NCBI GenBank assembly: GCA_021160845.1
Contig: JAGHBT010000040.1
Coordinates: forward strand, 1-7,931
From: a bacterium
GTDB taxonomy: Bacteria; Krumholzibacteriota; Krumholzibacteriia; Krumholzibacteriales; WJIX01
Direction: 5' to 3'
Length of the DNA: 7,931 bases
Part shown: one piece after another, positions 1 to 6,798 of the stretch
How the letters are laid out: every line of letters begins with the position of its first letter
Numbering within the stretch: position 1 is the first letter of the stretch
Translations under genes and position numbers: made by a program
Notes under the pieces: model-generated
Seen by the model: only the letters and a program-made list of their open reading frames with translations
Databases searched by the model: none
Told to the model about the DNA's origin: nothing

Positions 1-1103
1 GTGGGAGCCTTGTTCCAATAATGGCTCTTTCCCATATGCAGAGAAGTGGCCACAGGGTTATTGCCCTTCTCGGGGGTGGTACCGCAATGATAGGTGATCC
101 TAGCGGTAAGACCCGGATGCGGCAGATTATTTCCACTGAGCGGATCGACGAGAATGGCGAAATGCTTAAGAAGCAGTTCGCGCGTTTTTTGGATCTTTCG
201 AGTGATACGGCTCTCGTCCTGAACAACGCCGATTGGCTTAGGAATTTAAATTACCTAGAATTTCTAAGAGAGATCGGCCGGCATTTCAGTGTAAATAAAA
301 TGCTGGCCGCTGAAAGTTACAAGCAGCGGCTTGAGACAGGATTAAATTTTATTGAATTTAACTACATGTTGCTCCAATCGTATGATTTTTTGCACCTGTA
401 CAACAATTATGACTGTAAGATACAGATGGGTGGTAATGATCAATGGGGGAACATACTCGCCGGGACGGATCTGATAAGAAGAATAAACGGCGGAGACGCT
501 GAAGCCTTGACATTTCCCCTTCTTACGACAGCCTCGGGTGCTAAAATGGGAAAGACTGAGAGAGGAGCTATCTGGCTCGATTCAGGAAAGACTTCTCCAT
601 ATGACTATTATCAATACTGGATAAATACAGATGACAGGGATACTGAAAGGTTCCTAGCTCTTTTTACATTTCTCCCGATGGATGAAGTAAGGGAGCTTGG
701 AGCGCTTAAAGGCGCTGATATAAGGAAGGCTAAGGAGAGACTTGCCTTTGAAACAACAAGGATATTACATGGCGAAGAAGAAGCAAGGAAAGCGAAAGGG
801 TCTGCCAAAGCCTTATTCTCCGGCAAACCCGGCAGCGACGCCGGATCGGTTCCAACTTATAGGATTGAAAGAAGGATACTCGAAGAGGGTATTCCCGCCT
901 TTATCCTTTTTGCGGATTCCGGAATGGTAAAATCCAGAGGCGAGGCAAGGCGCCTCGTAAAACAGGGAGGAGCCTATCTCAATGATCGCAGCATTGAAGT
1001 TTTTGACCGAAAAATTACACTCGGTGATATAGAAGGTGACGCTCTCTTTCTTCGCGCGGGCAAAAAAAAATACTTAAGAGTTATCATTGAAGAAGAAAAA
1101 TAA
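1..1103 (+). CDS. tyrS: Tyrosyl-tRNA synthetase, 5' end cut by window edge
   Basis: This class I aminoacyl-tRNA synthetase charges tRNA-Tyr with tyrosine in the cytoplasm, using ATP. The frame is open from base 3, and the residues before the first ATG (21) already match the family (GSLVPI directly after the HxG of the HIGH-type motif), so the true start lies upstream and that ATG is internal. Counting from it, GGGTAMIGDPSGK (about 18-30) follows the nucleotide-binding region. NFIEFNYMLLQSYDF (about 109-123) and QMGGNDQWGN (nt 423-452) are TyrRS signatures of the tyrosine pocket. KMGKT (nt 543-557) is the KMSKS loop in the KFGKT-like form of the E. coli-type subfamily. The C-terminal part (nt about 890-1000) is an S4 RNA-binding domain with SGMVKSRGEARRLV. 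About 366 codons are visible of a usual 400-430, so only the N-terminal part of the Rossmann fold is missing. There is no frameshift or stop, and the gene looks functional. Confidence 0.97.
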   Translation, partial: GSLVPIMALSHMQRSGHRVIALLGGGTAMIGDPSGKTRMRQIISTERIDENGEMLKKQFARFLDLSSDTALVLNNADWLRNLNYLEFLREIGRHFSVNKMLAAESYKQRLETGLNFIEFNYMLLQSYDFLHLYNNYDCKIQMGGNDQWGNILAGTDLIRRINGGDAEALTFPLLTTASGAKMGKTERGAIWLDSGKTSPYDYYQYWINTDDRDTERFLALFTFLPMDEVRELGALKGADIRKAKERLAFETTRILHGEEEARKAKGSAKALFSGKPGSDAGSVPTYRIERRILEEGIPAFILFADSGMVKSRGEARRLVKQGGAYLNDRSIEVFDRKITLGDIEGDALFLRAGKKKYLRVIIEEEK

Positions 1104-1109
1104 TATAAT
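1081..1109 (+). promoter_or_regulatory. Candidate sigma70 promoter for the AhpD-like gene
   Basis: TTATCA (1081-1086, 4/6 to the -35 consensus) is followed after 17 bases by a perfect TATAAT (1104-1109). The -35 lies in the last codons of tyrS and the -10 starts right after its TAA stop. It would give a transcript starting near 1116, with a leader of about 100 bases before the ATG at 1219. The TATAAT is seen directly; its use as a promoter is inferred, and AT-rich DNA yields such matches by chance. Confidence 0.4.
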
Positions 1110-1218
1110 CTATAGTGTAAAACTTCGTTTGGGGTTTACCCATGTTGGTTGGAACTGATGATGCTCAATTGTAACTTAATCCCTGTTGTAAAAGGGGTGA
1201 AAGGCTGGTGCTTTTGTT

Positions 1219-1560
1219 ATGGCAAAGAAATGGGATAAAGACTTTTTCGAGGAAAGAGATAGACTTAATGAAATAGTATTTTCAAATGAGCATCTTGGAA
1301 TAAAGAGATTTTTCGCTCTTGATGAACAGGCTTATCATGGGGGAGCGCTTGATGAACAAACGAAGGAATTTATGGGGTTAGTTGCCTCTATGGTTTTAAG
1401 GTGTGATGATTGCATATCTTATCACTTGAAGAAAGTTTATGACACGGGGGCGACAAAAGAACAAATTTACGAAGCATTTAATGTCGCTCTTGTTGTCGGG
1501 GGGTCCATTGTGATTCCCCATTTGAGAGAAGCTGCAGAAAAGCTTGAATCACTCTTCTAG
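1219..1560 (+). CDS. AhpD-like carboxymuconolactone decarboxylase family protein
   Basis: A small all-helical protein of 113 residues in the CMD/AhpD superfamily, most likely a cytoplasmic thiol-dependent peroxidase or disulfide reductase. The active site is C62-D-D-C65 followed by H69, with E50 twelve residues before the first cysteine. This matches the spacing of the catalytic Glu118, Cys130, Cys133 and His137 of mycobacterial AhpD. The position equivalent to AhpD His132 is Asp64 here. The later segment with GATKEQIYEAF and VVGGS (about 77-96) is the usual second helix pair of the family. ATG 1219 is the only start between the stop at 1198-1200 and the conserved region; the nearest purine-rich stretch (AAGG, about 1201) is far for a strong ribosome site. 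No ahpC or other peroxiredoxin partner is in the window, so the substrate is unknown. A true gamma-carboxymuconolactone decarboxylase is unlikely, because that enzyme lacks the CxxC pair. It has its own gap on both sides. Confidence 0.88.
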   Translation: MAKKWDKDFFEERDRLNEIVFSNEHLGIKRFFALDEQAYHGGALDEQTKEFMGLVASMVLRCDDCISYHLKKVYDTGATKEQIYEAFNVALVVGGSIVIPHLREAAEKLESLF

Positions 1561-1569
1561 AAGATAGGG

Positions 1570-1608
1570 TTGTAATTTTATTCTATAGGTTTATAGTGTA
1601 AGTATAAT
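1570..1608 (+). promoter_or_regulatory. Candidate promoter region for the CsgG-like/barrel gene
   Basis: TTGTAA (1570-1575, 4/6) stands 16 bases before TATAGT (1592-1597, 5/6). A perfect TATAAT lies just beyond at 1603-1608 but lacks a good -35 at normal spacing. The ten bases TATAGTGTAA (1592-1601) also occur at 1111-1120, in the leader of the preceding gene. Either -10 would give a short leader before the ATG at 1668. The assignment is weak because the sequence is AT-rich. Confidence 0.3.
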
Positions 1609-1655
1609 TTTCAAGTTGTTATAAATTGACCGTTGAAATGATTGTTTTTACATTC

Positions 1656-1661
1656 GGGAGG
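1656..1661 (+). promoter_or_regulatory. Ribosome binding site deciding the start at 1668
   Basis: GGGAGG is a strong Shine-Dalgarno match six bases before ATG 1668. It rules out the upstream in-frame TTG at 1626, which would add 14 residues ahead of the signal peptide and has no such site. Confidence 0.8.
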
Positions 1662-1667
1662 AATGCC

Positions 1668-2648
1668 ATGCGGAAAACGATATTACTGATATCTATTTTA
1701 TTTCTTTTTTCCGGTATGCTTCAGGCCTCTGAAAAGGCGCTTCTTTTCAGATTTAAGGGTACCGGAGTAGATGAAGAACTGATAGATGCTGTGAATCAAA
1801 TTTTCGGAAGCGATCTTTCACAGCAGGGAAAATATACAACTATCTCGGCAGTGAGTGTGGTAGGAAATGTGGAATGCAATTCTCTCCCATGCGCTGTTGA
1901 CTACGCTGAGGAATCAGGGTTCCCCAAAGCTATTATCGGGAACCTGACAAGGCTTGGCAGAAAGCTTATTCTTAATGTTCAGCTAATTGATGTCGAAACA
2001 GAAGAGATTATGTTGGGGGTGGACGCTGTTTCGGAAACGGAAGAGGATCTGGACATTGTTTTAAAACGCCTCGCCAAGAGTATCACTTCCGGAAAAGGGA
2101 TGGATAAGACAACCGAAGTTGGTTTGGTAACAGAATCAGAAGCAAGACCGGAAAGAAAAAGGAGTTCTTTTACAAGCAAGGGACTCAGGGCGGGGTTTAT
2201 GTGGCCATCGGCTTATTCTTTTGGAAAGGAAACCGAGAGGCTGACCGTAATTGATTTTGTTGTTCAGCACGACATGAGGGATTATTTCCTCTCAGGCAGA
2301 TCCGGGTTAAAATGGGGGGATAATAGTGCTTTTAATCTTACGATTCTTGAAACAAAGATTGGGAGATATCTAAGCCGTGGTGATTTTAGTCCATTCATAA
2401 GTGGCGGAATGGGAATTCAGTATAATAGGGCAAGGATAGAAATAGAAAATAAACCGGGTACCTACCGAGCGTCTGGTACCGGGCTTTCACTATCTGGTGG
2501 GGTTGGGCTTGCCGCGTTCAGAACATACGATTTTCAGTTTCAGATCGATGTTGACTATTTTATTGTTTTAACGAAGCTTGAAAGTGACGGTGCTTCCGGC
2601 GGGGAGTATCCTCAGGGGATAATCTTCACTTTTTGTATCAAACATTAG
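1668..2648 (+). CDS. Exported CsgG/LpoB-like domain fused to a probable outer-membrane beta-barrel
   Basis: A protein of 326 residues, counted from ATG 1668. Residues 1-20 form a Sec signal peptide (RK, then a hydrophobic run, ending LQA before SEK). There is no lipobox. Residues about 23-146 look like the alpha/beta periplasmic fold shared by CsgG, LpoB and TolB-N: a strand ALLFRF, a helix, then a C70-x4-C75 segment leading into IIGNLTRLGRKLILNVQLID and DVETEEIM. This pattern (cysteine pair, then a query of whether a level or signal is present, then LIDV-type strands) recurs in uncharacterised proteins of many candidate phyla. After a charged linker (about 147-168), residues 169-326 show alternating hydrophobic strands with glycine- and aromatic-rich turns, as in small outer-membrane beta-barrels, and the chain ends in a strand (GIIFTFCIKH). 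The probable location is the outer membrane with a periplasmic N-terminal domain. The function is not known. It could also be a fully periplasmic beta-sandwich. The gene is flanked by gaps of over 100 bases on both sides. Confidence 0.72.
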   Translation: MRKTILLISILFLFSGMLQASEKALLFRFKGTGVDEELIDAVNQIFGSDLSQQGKYTTISAVSVVGNVECNSLPCAVDYAEESGFPKAIIGNLTRLGRKLILNVQLIDVETEEIMLGVDAVSETEEDLDIVLKRLAKSITSGKGMDKTTEVGLVTESEARPERKRSSFTSKGLRAGFMWPSAYSFGKETERLTVIDFVVQHDMRDYFLSGRSGLKWGDNSAFNLTILETKIGRYLSRGDFSPFISGGMGIQYNRARIEIENKPGTYRASGTGLSLSGGVGLAAFRTYDFQFQIDVDYFIVLTKLESDGASGGEYPQGIIFTFCIKH

Positions 2649-2680
2649 TTCTGCAATTTTAAAATACACAACTTATCCGA

Positions 2681-2709
2681 TTGAATTTTGGAGATAGTAT
2701 CCTTAAAAT
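2681..2709 (+). promoter_or_regulatory. Candidate sigma70 promoter for the M61-like protease
   Basis: TTGAAT (2681-2686, 4/6) and TAAAAT (2704-2709, 5/6) are separated by 17 bases. A start near 2716 would place the 10-bp tandem repeat and the small inverted repeat further down in a leader of about 120 bases. The boxes are seen in the sequence; activity is inferred. Confidence 0.33.
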
Positions 2710-2747
2710 TCCGTTTCTGGAATATCATTTGCTGATTGTATTTAATA

Positions 2748-2767
2748 CGGTGGTTGGCGGTGGTTGG
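2748..2767. repeat. Perfect 10-bp tandem repeat in the protease leader
   Basis: CGGTGGTTGG occurs twice with no gap and no mismatch (2748-2757 and 2758-2767). It is GC-rich inside an otherwise AT-rich gap. Directly after it comes an imperfectly nested inverted repeat: ATAGT at 2770-2774 pairs with ACTAT at 2782-2786, and TAGTT at 2774-2778 pairs with AACTA at 2781-2785. A 10-bp period places both units on the same face of the helix, as regulator half-sites often are, but a chance slippage duplication is equally possible. Confidence 0.75.
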
Positions 2768-2824
2768 ATATAGTAGTTAGAACTATCGTAATGCTCTTTA
2801 ATTATCATGTCTTCTGTGTCAACC

Positions 2825-2830
2825 CGGAGT
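2825..2830 (+). promoter_or_regulatory. Ribosome binding site of the M61-like protease
   Basis: CGGAGT with its GGAG core (2826-2829) lies eight bases before ATG 2838 and supports that start. Confidence 0.65.
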
Positions 2831-2837
2831 AGATTGA

Positions 2838-4280
2838 ATGTTAATAAAGAAAAAAAACAGATTATTGACGAAGATTGATCTGATTTTGCTCGCGGTTATT
2901 CTAATGTTGAGTACGGTATTCCCCGCTTGTGTTTGGGTAAACAATTGGAATGGGTCAATTCCATTTATAAGCTATACCGTAATAACGAAAGACAAGGCGT
3001 TAGATCTGGTTAATGTAGCCATGAGTGTTCGCGGCGCGGTGGTGAATAATGTCACTTTTAGGGCTGTGGAGTCAAATTCTGTAAGCCTCGATCCTTTAAA
3101 TATGATAGCCCTGGCCGAGAGTGGTGAGAGACTCGAGATTGACACAAATGGCGGCAACTGGGTGATAAAAAACGGAAATAGGGATTTTTCTCTTTCCTAT
3201 GATGTTGTAACTATGAAGGAGGACAAATATTCATCCAGGATAAGAAAAATGATCACAAGCATTACTGACAGAAGATTTCGCGCTCTTGGAAGAGACATTT
3301 TTCTTCTTCCGGTTTTAGAAGTTAAAGAAGGAATAATTGTTGATTTTGGATTCTTTCCGGAAGCTGAGATCTACTCGGTTTACAGGAGTGTGGGAAGAAG
3401 GGTGATTATACCGACGGCTGATGATCTGTCCATGTCTCTATGTGTGGGGGGAGATTACAGGTACATGTCAGATTCTATAGGTGGAACAGAGATACTGTTG
3501 GCGAGCGCAGGGGGCTGGTCTTTCAAAGAGAATGAAATATTTCAGTTGATAAAGGACATTGTTTCCTACGAAATAGGAATGTTTGGTTCTTCACCGCATA
3601 GCAGATATCTTTTTGTATGTGACCGGAACCCTATTTTCGGCAGCAAAGGGTTTGATTATTACGGAGCTCATTTTGGTGGAAATGTTTTGCTTTTATTTGA
3701 TTCGCAAATGGACAGGAGTGATCTCTTTAATATACAGATGGCGGTTATTTCCCACGAATTCTTCCATAACTGGAACGGAGAGGCTCTTAGTCCCGCGTCG
3801 GATAATTTTCAATGGTTTACCGAGGGAGTGACTGTATATTATTCGTACAAAATCCTGCTTGATCTGGGTATAATTTCCAATAGGCAATATGAGTTTAAAA
3901 GGGACTCTATTCTGGAAAATTATCAGCAAAATCCCTATCTGGATAACACTCCCATTTCTTCTTCGGGAAATAGTGACATGAGTGACAAGGAATTGGTTAA
4001 GCTGATGTACGATGGGGGATTCCTGGCGGCCAGGGCTATTGACAAGTATCTTATTGATATCTCCGAAGGAAAGACTGAATTGATAGATGTAATACGGAGC
4101 ATATATGAAAGTACTGAATATGGTTCAAAACTAGACGAAAGAACTTTTATAGTTGAAGTGAAAGAAATTACAGGAAATGATATCTCTGAATACCTGAGAA
4201 GGCTTGTTCATTCGCCCGCTCCGGATATTATCCTGGGTGTGGAGGGAAAAATGGAGAGTAGGCCTTTAACCCCCTCTTGA
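2838..4280 (+). CDS. M61-like gluzincin metallopeptidase, membrane-anchored, no PDZ domain
   Basis: A protein of 480 residues that probably cleaves peptides on the outer side of the inner membrane, using one zinc ion. After a basic start (KKKNRLLTK), residues 13-30 form a hydrophobic segment ending at C31 (VFPAC). It is either a signal anchor or a lipoprotein signal with a poor lipobox (Phe at -3). Residues about 40-220 form a beta-rich N-terminal domain. The catalytic part holds H306-E-F-F-H310 followed by NWNGE, and E329 in WFTEG exactly 18 residues after the second histidine. This is the HEXXH-18-E zinc site of gluzincins (M1 and M61), and HExFHxWN plus WFxEGxTxYY are M61-type hallmarks. 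The strand before the site reads GAHFGGN (276-282) in place of the GGLEH-type substrate-binding motif. Characterised M61 enzymes carry a C-terminal PDZ domain; here the chain stops about 20 residues after the helical domain (ITGNDISEYLRRLV). The family is likely; the substrate is unknown. Starts at ATG 2838. Confidence 0.85.
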   Translation: MLIKKKNRLLTKIDLILLAVILMLSTVFPACVWVNNWNGSIPFISYTVITKDKALDLVNVAMSVRGAVVNNVTFRAVESNSVSLDPLNMIALAESGERLEIDTNGGNWVIKNGNRDFSLSYDVVTMKEDKYSSRIRKMITSITDRRFRALGRDIFLLPVLEVKEGIIVDFGFFPEAEIYSVYRSVGRRVIIPTADDLSMSLCVGGDYRYMSDSIGGTEILLASAGGWSFKENEIFQLIKDIVSYEIGMFGSSPHSRYLFVCDRNPIFGSKGFDYYGAHFGGNVLLLFDSQMDRSDLFNIQMAVISHEFFHNWNGEALSPASDNFQWFTEGVTVYYSYKILLDLGIISNRQYEFKRDSILENYQQNPYLDNTPISSSGNSDMSDKELVKLMYDGGFLAARAIDKYLIDISEGKTELIDVIRSIYESTEYGSKLDERTFIVEVKEITGNDISEYLRRLVHSPAPDIILGVEGKMESRPLTPS

Positions 4281-4337
4281 GTTCTTAGAAAATACTCGAG
4301 ATCTTGAAACAGTCAATATTTTTCACCTATTAACTAC

Positions 4338-4366
4338 TTGAAATTTTGATTATATTTTACTAAAGT
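4338..4366 (+). promoter_or_regulatory. Weak candidate promoter for the propeller gene
   Basis: TTGAAA (4338-4343, 5/6) is 17 bases from TAAAGT (4361-4366, 4/6), in the most AT-rich part of the gap between the protease and propeller genes. It would give a leader of about 65 bases. Evidence is limited to the box matches and spacing. Confidence 0.25.
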
Positions 4367-4438
4367 TGCAGGAGCATAAAAAACAACCTGGTTAAAGAAC
4401 CCTGTTTTGTCCTATTTCTGTTTATGGAAGAATAAATT

Positions 4439-6451
4439 ATGGCGAAATTGCTTGGCTCTCTGTTGATGTTTGTTATCCTTTGTGTGTCGGATTGGGCTTA
4501 TTCTCAGACACAAATGTTTACAGTGGAGATTGATAGTGAAAAACAGATTGAAACAGGTGGATGGATTAAAGCCGGCAGGACATCCTTTATTTCCCCAGAT
4601 CAGGCTTTTCCCCTTTATCAAGCAGGAAGATTTTCTTCCTTTATTCCTTCCAACGAAATAAGAACCATGATAACCCTTTACGATACTCTTTGGATCGGAA
4701 CCGAAGGAGGGCTCTTTGCCTGGGACAGTGTGAATGACTCTCTTTTTGCTATCGAAACTTTTCCCTTTTCATCAATCAGAGCGATAGCTGTGGATGATTA
4801 CGACAGACTATGGGTTGGATGTGATGAAGGGCTTGGTATGAGGGATGATTCCTGGAATTATTTTACTGCATCCAGTCACCCATTCTTAGAAAGGATAAGA
4901 GATCTGACAATTGGAAGCAAGAAGGTATGGATAGCTACTTATGGAAAAGGATGCGGTTATATTTCCGGAGATTCATTAACTGTGATTACTGAAGAAGATT
5001 CCCTTATGGATAACAGGGTGTTAACTATTGTAGAGGAAACACCCTCTAAAATATGGTTCGGTACAGCAAGCGGGGTTTGTTATGCGGATAGTTTTAAATG
5101 GGAATCGATGAGGTACGGCAATGGTATACCGATTGGCTCGATAAACGATCTTATCTTTGATGAAGGGAAAAATCTTTTTATAGCTGTTTGCCGACAGGGG
5201 GTTTCCAGGTATAAATTCGGGAATGTAACAAATTACGCGAGTAGGGACGGGTTGCCCGGATGGGATATTCATTCTTTTAGTCTCGATCTTACCGGGAAAT
5301 TAATTGCGGGTGGTAATAAGGGATTAAGTTCCTATGACAGTTTCGGGTGGACTCCGTTCAGGGTTTCCGGCATTCCACTTCAGGGGTATAATTTTCTTTC
5401 GATTCACCATGATCAGTCCGGTAAATGCTTTCTAGGAACGGATGAAGGGACAATTGTTATTATTGAGAGAGGCAACGCTAAAAAACTGGAACTCCCGCAG
5501 GTTTTCCCCGCTTTGCGAATACCTGTTATATACGGATTTGAAAATCAGCTTTATTTTGGTACAAGCGATGGGGTGTTCATGCTGGAAGATCGCCTAATCA
5601 GGATAGCTTTGCCGGGAAGTTGGTATTCAGGAGAGACCACCGATATTGTTGTGATAGGAGATAATCGGCTTTGGGTTGCGACTCGATTCGGAATCCTGCG
5701 TTCTATAAATGGTTCATGGGAAATTTTTGACAAACGGAGCGGGCTTCCAACGGAATATTTTACTTCTATCGCGGTTGACCAAAAACAGGATGTATGGTTT
5801 GGAACTTTCGATAGCGGGATTCTCCATTTTTCCGATGGTAAATGGTATCATTATACTACGGAAAACGGACTTCCCGGTAACCGTATAAAAGATATTATGT
5901 TTGATGGACTGGGAAAACTGTGGGCAATTACTATTTCGGGTAAAACAGCGTGTTATTCGGACGGTAATTGGAAACTGTTTGATCCCAATGGGGATAATGG
6001 TGTTTATTCCCAGCGTGCGAATAAGGAAAAGAATATATCTTTTGTTAATGACCCGGATGTTTATTTTCTTTCCGATCCTAGGGATAAGTTGAACTCTTCC
6101 GGTGGTGGTTGTCTTGGTAGGGATAATTCCGGTAATGTAATGATTGCCGGAAGAGACGGTATTTATCTTAATTCATCGGGGAAATGGTTCAGAATTGATT
6201 TTCCTAAAACAGGGGTTGAGATGTATCCAACCGCTTTGATTGAAACAAAAGGATCGGATTACTGGTTGGGAACGAAAAACAACGGGCTCTTCGTTTTTAA
6301 CCGGGGGGAATGGAAGCATTTGGAAGCTTCGTCGGGTTTTCCGGGAAAAAGTGTTCTATCTCTGCATGAAGATTTGACTGGCAGGATTTGGATCGGTACC
6401 GCTTCAAACGGTATTTACAGATTTGCTTATTCGACGGAAGCAAAGAATTAG
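4439..6451 (+). CDS. Secreted Reg_prop protein with two seven-bladed beta-propellers, no kinase
   Basis: A protein of 670 residues. Residues 1-22 are a Sec signal peptide ending AYS before QTQ. The rest is made of two-component-regulator-type propeller repeats (Reg_prop). The blade strand motif (WIGT-like) begins at residues 84, 124, 163, 205, 246, 288, 330, 371, 411, 452, 494, 567, 608 and 650. That is 14 blades with a 39-42 residue pitch, apart from one 73-residue step between blades 11 and 12 caused by an insert of about 31 residues (about 515-555). GLP, GIP or GFP turns separate many blades. Fourteen blades equal two seven-bladed propellers, the architecture of the periplasmic part of hybrid two-component sensors. 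Those sensors continue with a Y_Y_Y domain, a membrane helix and a histidine kinase; all are absent here and the gene simply stops at 6451. It is probably a periplasmic or surface ligand-binding or scaffold protein. The ligand is unknown. The ribosome site is GGAAG (4426-4430), eight bases before ATG 4439. Confidence 0.88.
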   Translation: MAKLLGSLLMFVILCVSDWAYSQTQMFTVEIDSEKQIETGGWIKAGRTSFISPDQAFPLYQAGRFSSFIPSNEIRTMITLYDTLWIGTEGGLFAWDSVNDSLFAIETFPFSSIRAIAVDDYDRLWVGCDEGLGMRDDSWNYFTASSHPFLERIRDLTIGSKKVWIATYGKGCGYISGDSLTVITEEDSLMDNRVLTIVEETPSKIWFGTASGVCYADSFKWESMRYGNGIPIGSINDLIFDEGKNLFIAVCRQGVSRYKFGNVTNYASRDGLPGWDIHSFSLDLTGKLIAGGNKGLSSYDSFGWTPFRVSGIPLQGYNFLSIHHDQSGKCFLGTDEGTIVIIERGNAKKLELPQVFPALRIPVIYGFENQLYFGTSDGVFMLEDRLIRIALPGSWYSGETTDIVVIGDNRLWVATRFGILRSINGSWEIFDKRSGLPTEYFTSIAVDQKQDVWFGTFDSGILHFSDGKWYHYTTENGLPGNRIKDIMFDGLGKLWAITISGKTACYSDGNWKLFDPNGDNGVYSQRANKEKNISFVNDPDVYFLSDPRDKLNSSGGGCLGRDNSGNVMIAGRDGIYLNSSGKWFRIDFPKTGVEMYPTALIETKGSDYWLGTKNNGLFVFNRGEWKHLEASSGFPGKSVLSLHEDLTGRIWIGTASNGIYRFAYSTEAKN

Positions 6452-6556
6452 ACGCTGAAACCCGCTCCTTATGGCAATGTTGTGAGTTTAATGACACGTA
6501 ACGACATATCACAGTAATTGATTGGGAAAGGGGGCATTTCTTAATGTCATCGTGCA

Positions 6557-6566
6557 TTTCCGGAAA
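6557..6566. repeat. 10-bp perfect palindrome upstream of the glycosyltransferase promoter
   Basis: TTTCCGGAAA is its own reverse complement and sits about 20 bases before the -35 box at 6587. This position suits an activator or repressor site. I do not recognise it as the site of a named regulator, and a 10-bp palindrome can arise by chance. Confidence 0.35.
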
Positions 6567-6586
6567 ATAGAGGCTCTTCCCTGATG

Positions 6587-6615
6587 TTGACATTTGTGAA
6601 TCTTATTGATATATT
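6587..6615 (+). promoter_or_regulatory. Strong candidate sigma70 promoter for the GT2 gene
   Basis: A perfect TTGACA (6587-6592) is followed after 17 bases by TATATT (6610-6615, 5/6). This is the best promoter match in the window. Transcription would begin near 6622, giving a leader of about 185 bases before the glycosyltransferase ATG at 6808. Confidence 0.6.
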
Positions 6616-6676
6616 AAATTAACAATATTACGAAGGGGATTTATTATAGAAAATACGCTATTGTTTTCTTTTTGAG

Positions 6677-6704
6677 TTAACAAAACAGTAATTGACTTTA
6701 TAAA
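6677..6704 (+). promoter_or_regulatory. Second candidate promoter within the GT2 leader
   Basis: TTAACA (6677-6682, 5/6) and TATAAA (6699-6704, 5/6) are 16 bases apart. The -35 overlaps the first copy of the TAACAAAAC direct repeat. It would shorten the leader to about 95 bases. The AT-rich context makes a chance match likely. Confidence 0.25.
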
Positions 6705-6798
6705 AAGAAAATGTGTAGTGTGTTTGTGTATTTATACTAACAAAACTGCTTAATAATTATTTAGAATTTGTTATTTGTCTATAGTCAGTGTTTAGTAT

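Noticed and set aside
1127..1200. Short inverted sequences (GGGTTTACCC, and CCCT with AGGG) between tyrS and the next gene, considered as riboswitch or T-box
   Set aside because: The arms are three to four bases, no T-box or other riboswitch signature is visible, and the element would follow tyrS and not precede it.
1553..1564. Perfect 12-bp palindrome TCTTCTAGAAGA over the stop codon of the AhpD-like gene
   Set aside because: As RNA it gives at most a four-pair stem with no T run directly after it, so it is not a convincing terminator; part of it is coding sequence.
1626..1667. Upstream TTG start for the CsgG-like/barrel protein
   Set aside because: It would put 14 residues before a normal signal peptide, while ATG 1668 has GGGAGG at ideal spacing.
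3693..3929. 78-codon - strand frame inside the protease gene
   Set aside because: It lies opposite the catalytic HEFFH region of a well-supported gene and has no features of its own.
4385..4410. Hairpin GGTT-AAAG-AACC with flanking AAC/GTT pairs and a following TTTTG, considered as terminator or attenuator
   Set aside because: The stem is four base pairs, then a two-by-two mismatch and three pairs, too weak for an intrinsic terminator, and the T run is broken.
4424..4435. Three-codon frame (ATG GAA GAA TAA) just before the propeller gene
   Set aside because: It coincides with the GGAAG ribosome site of that gene and is too short to be more than chance.
6297..6593. 98-codon open frame on the - strand overlapping the propeller gene's end and the following gap
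   Set aside because: It covers a well-supported + strand coding end, has no recognisable domain and no clear ribosome site, and its composition fits an antisense shadow.
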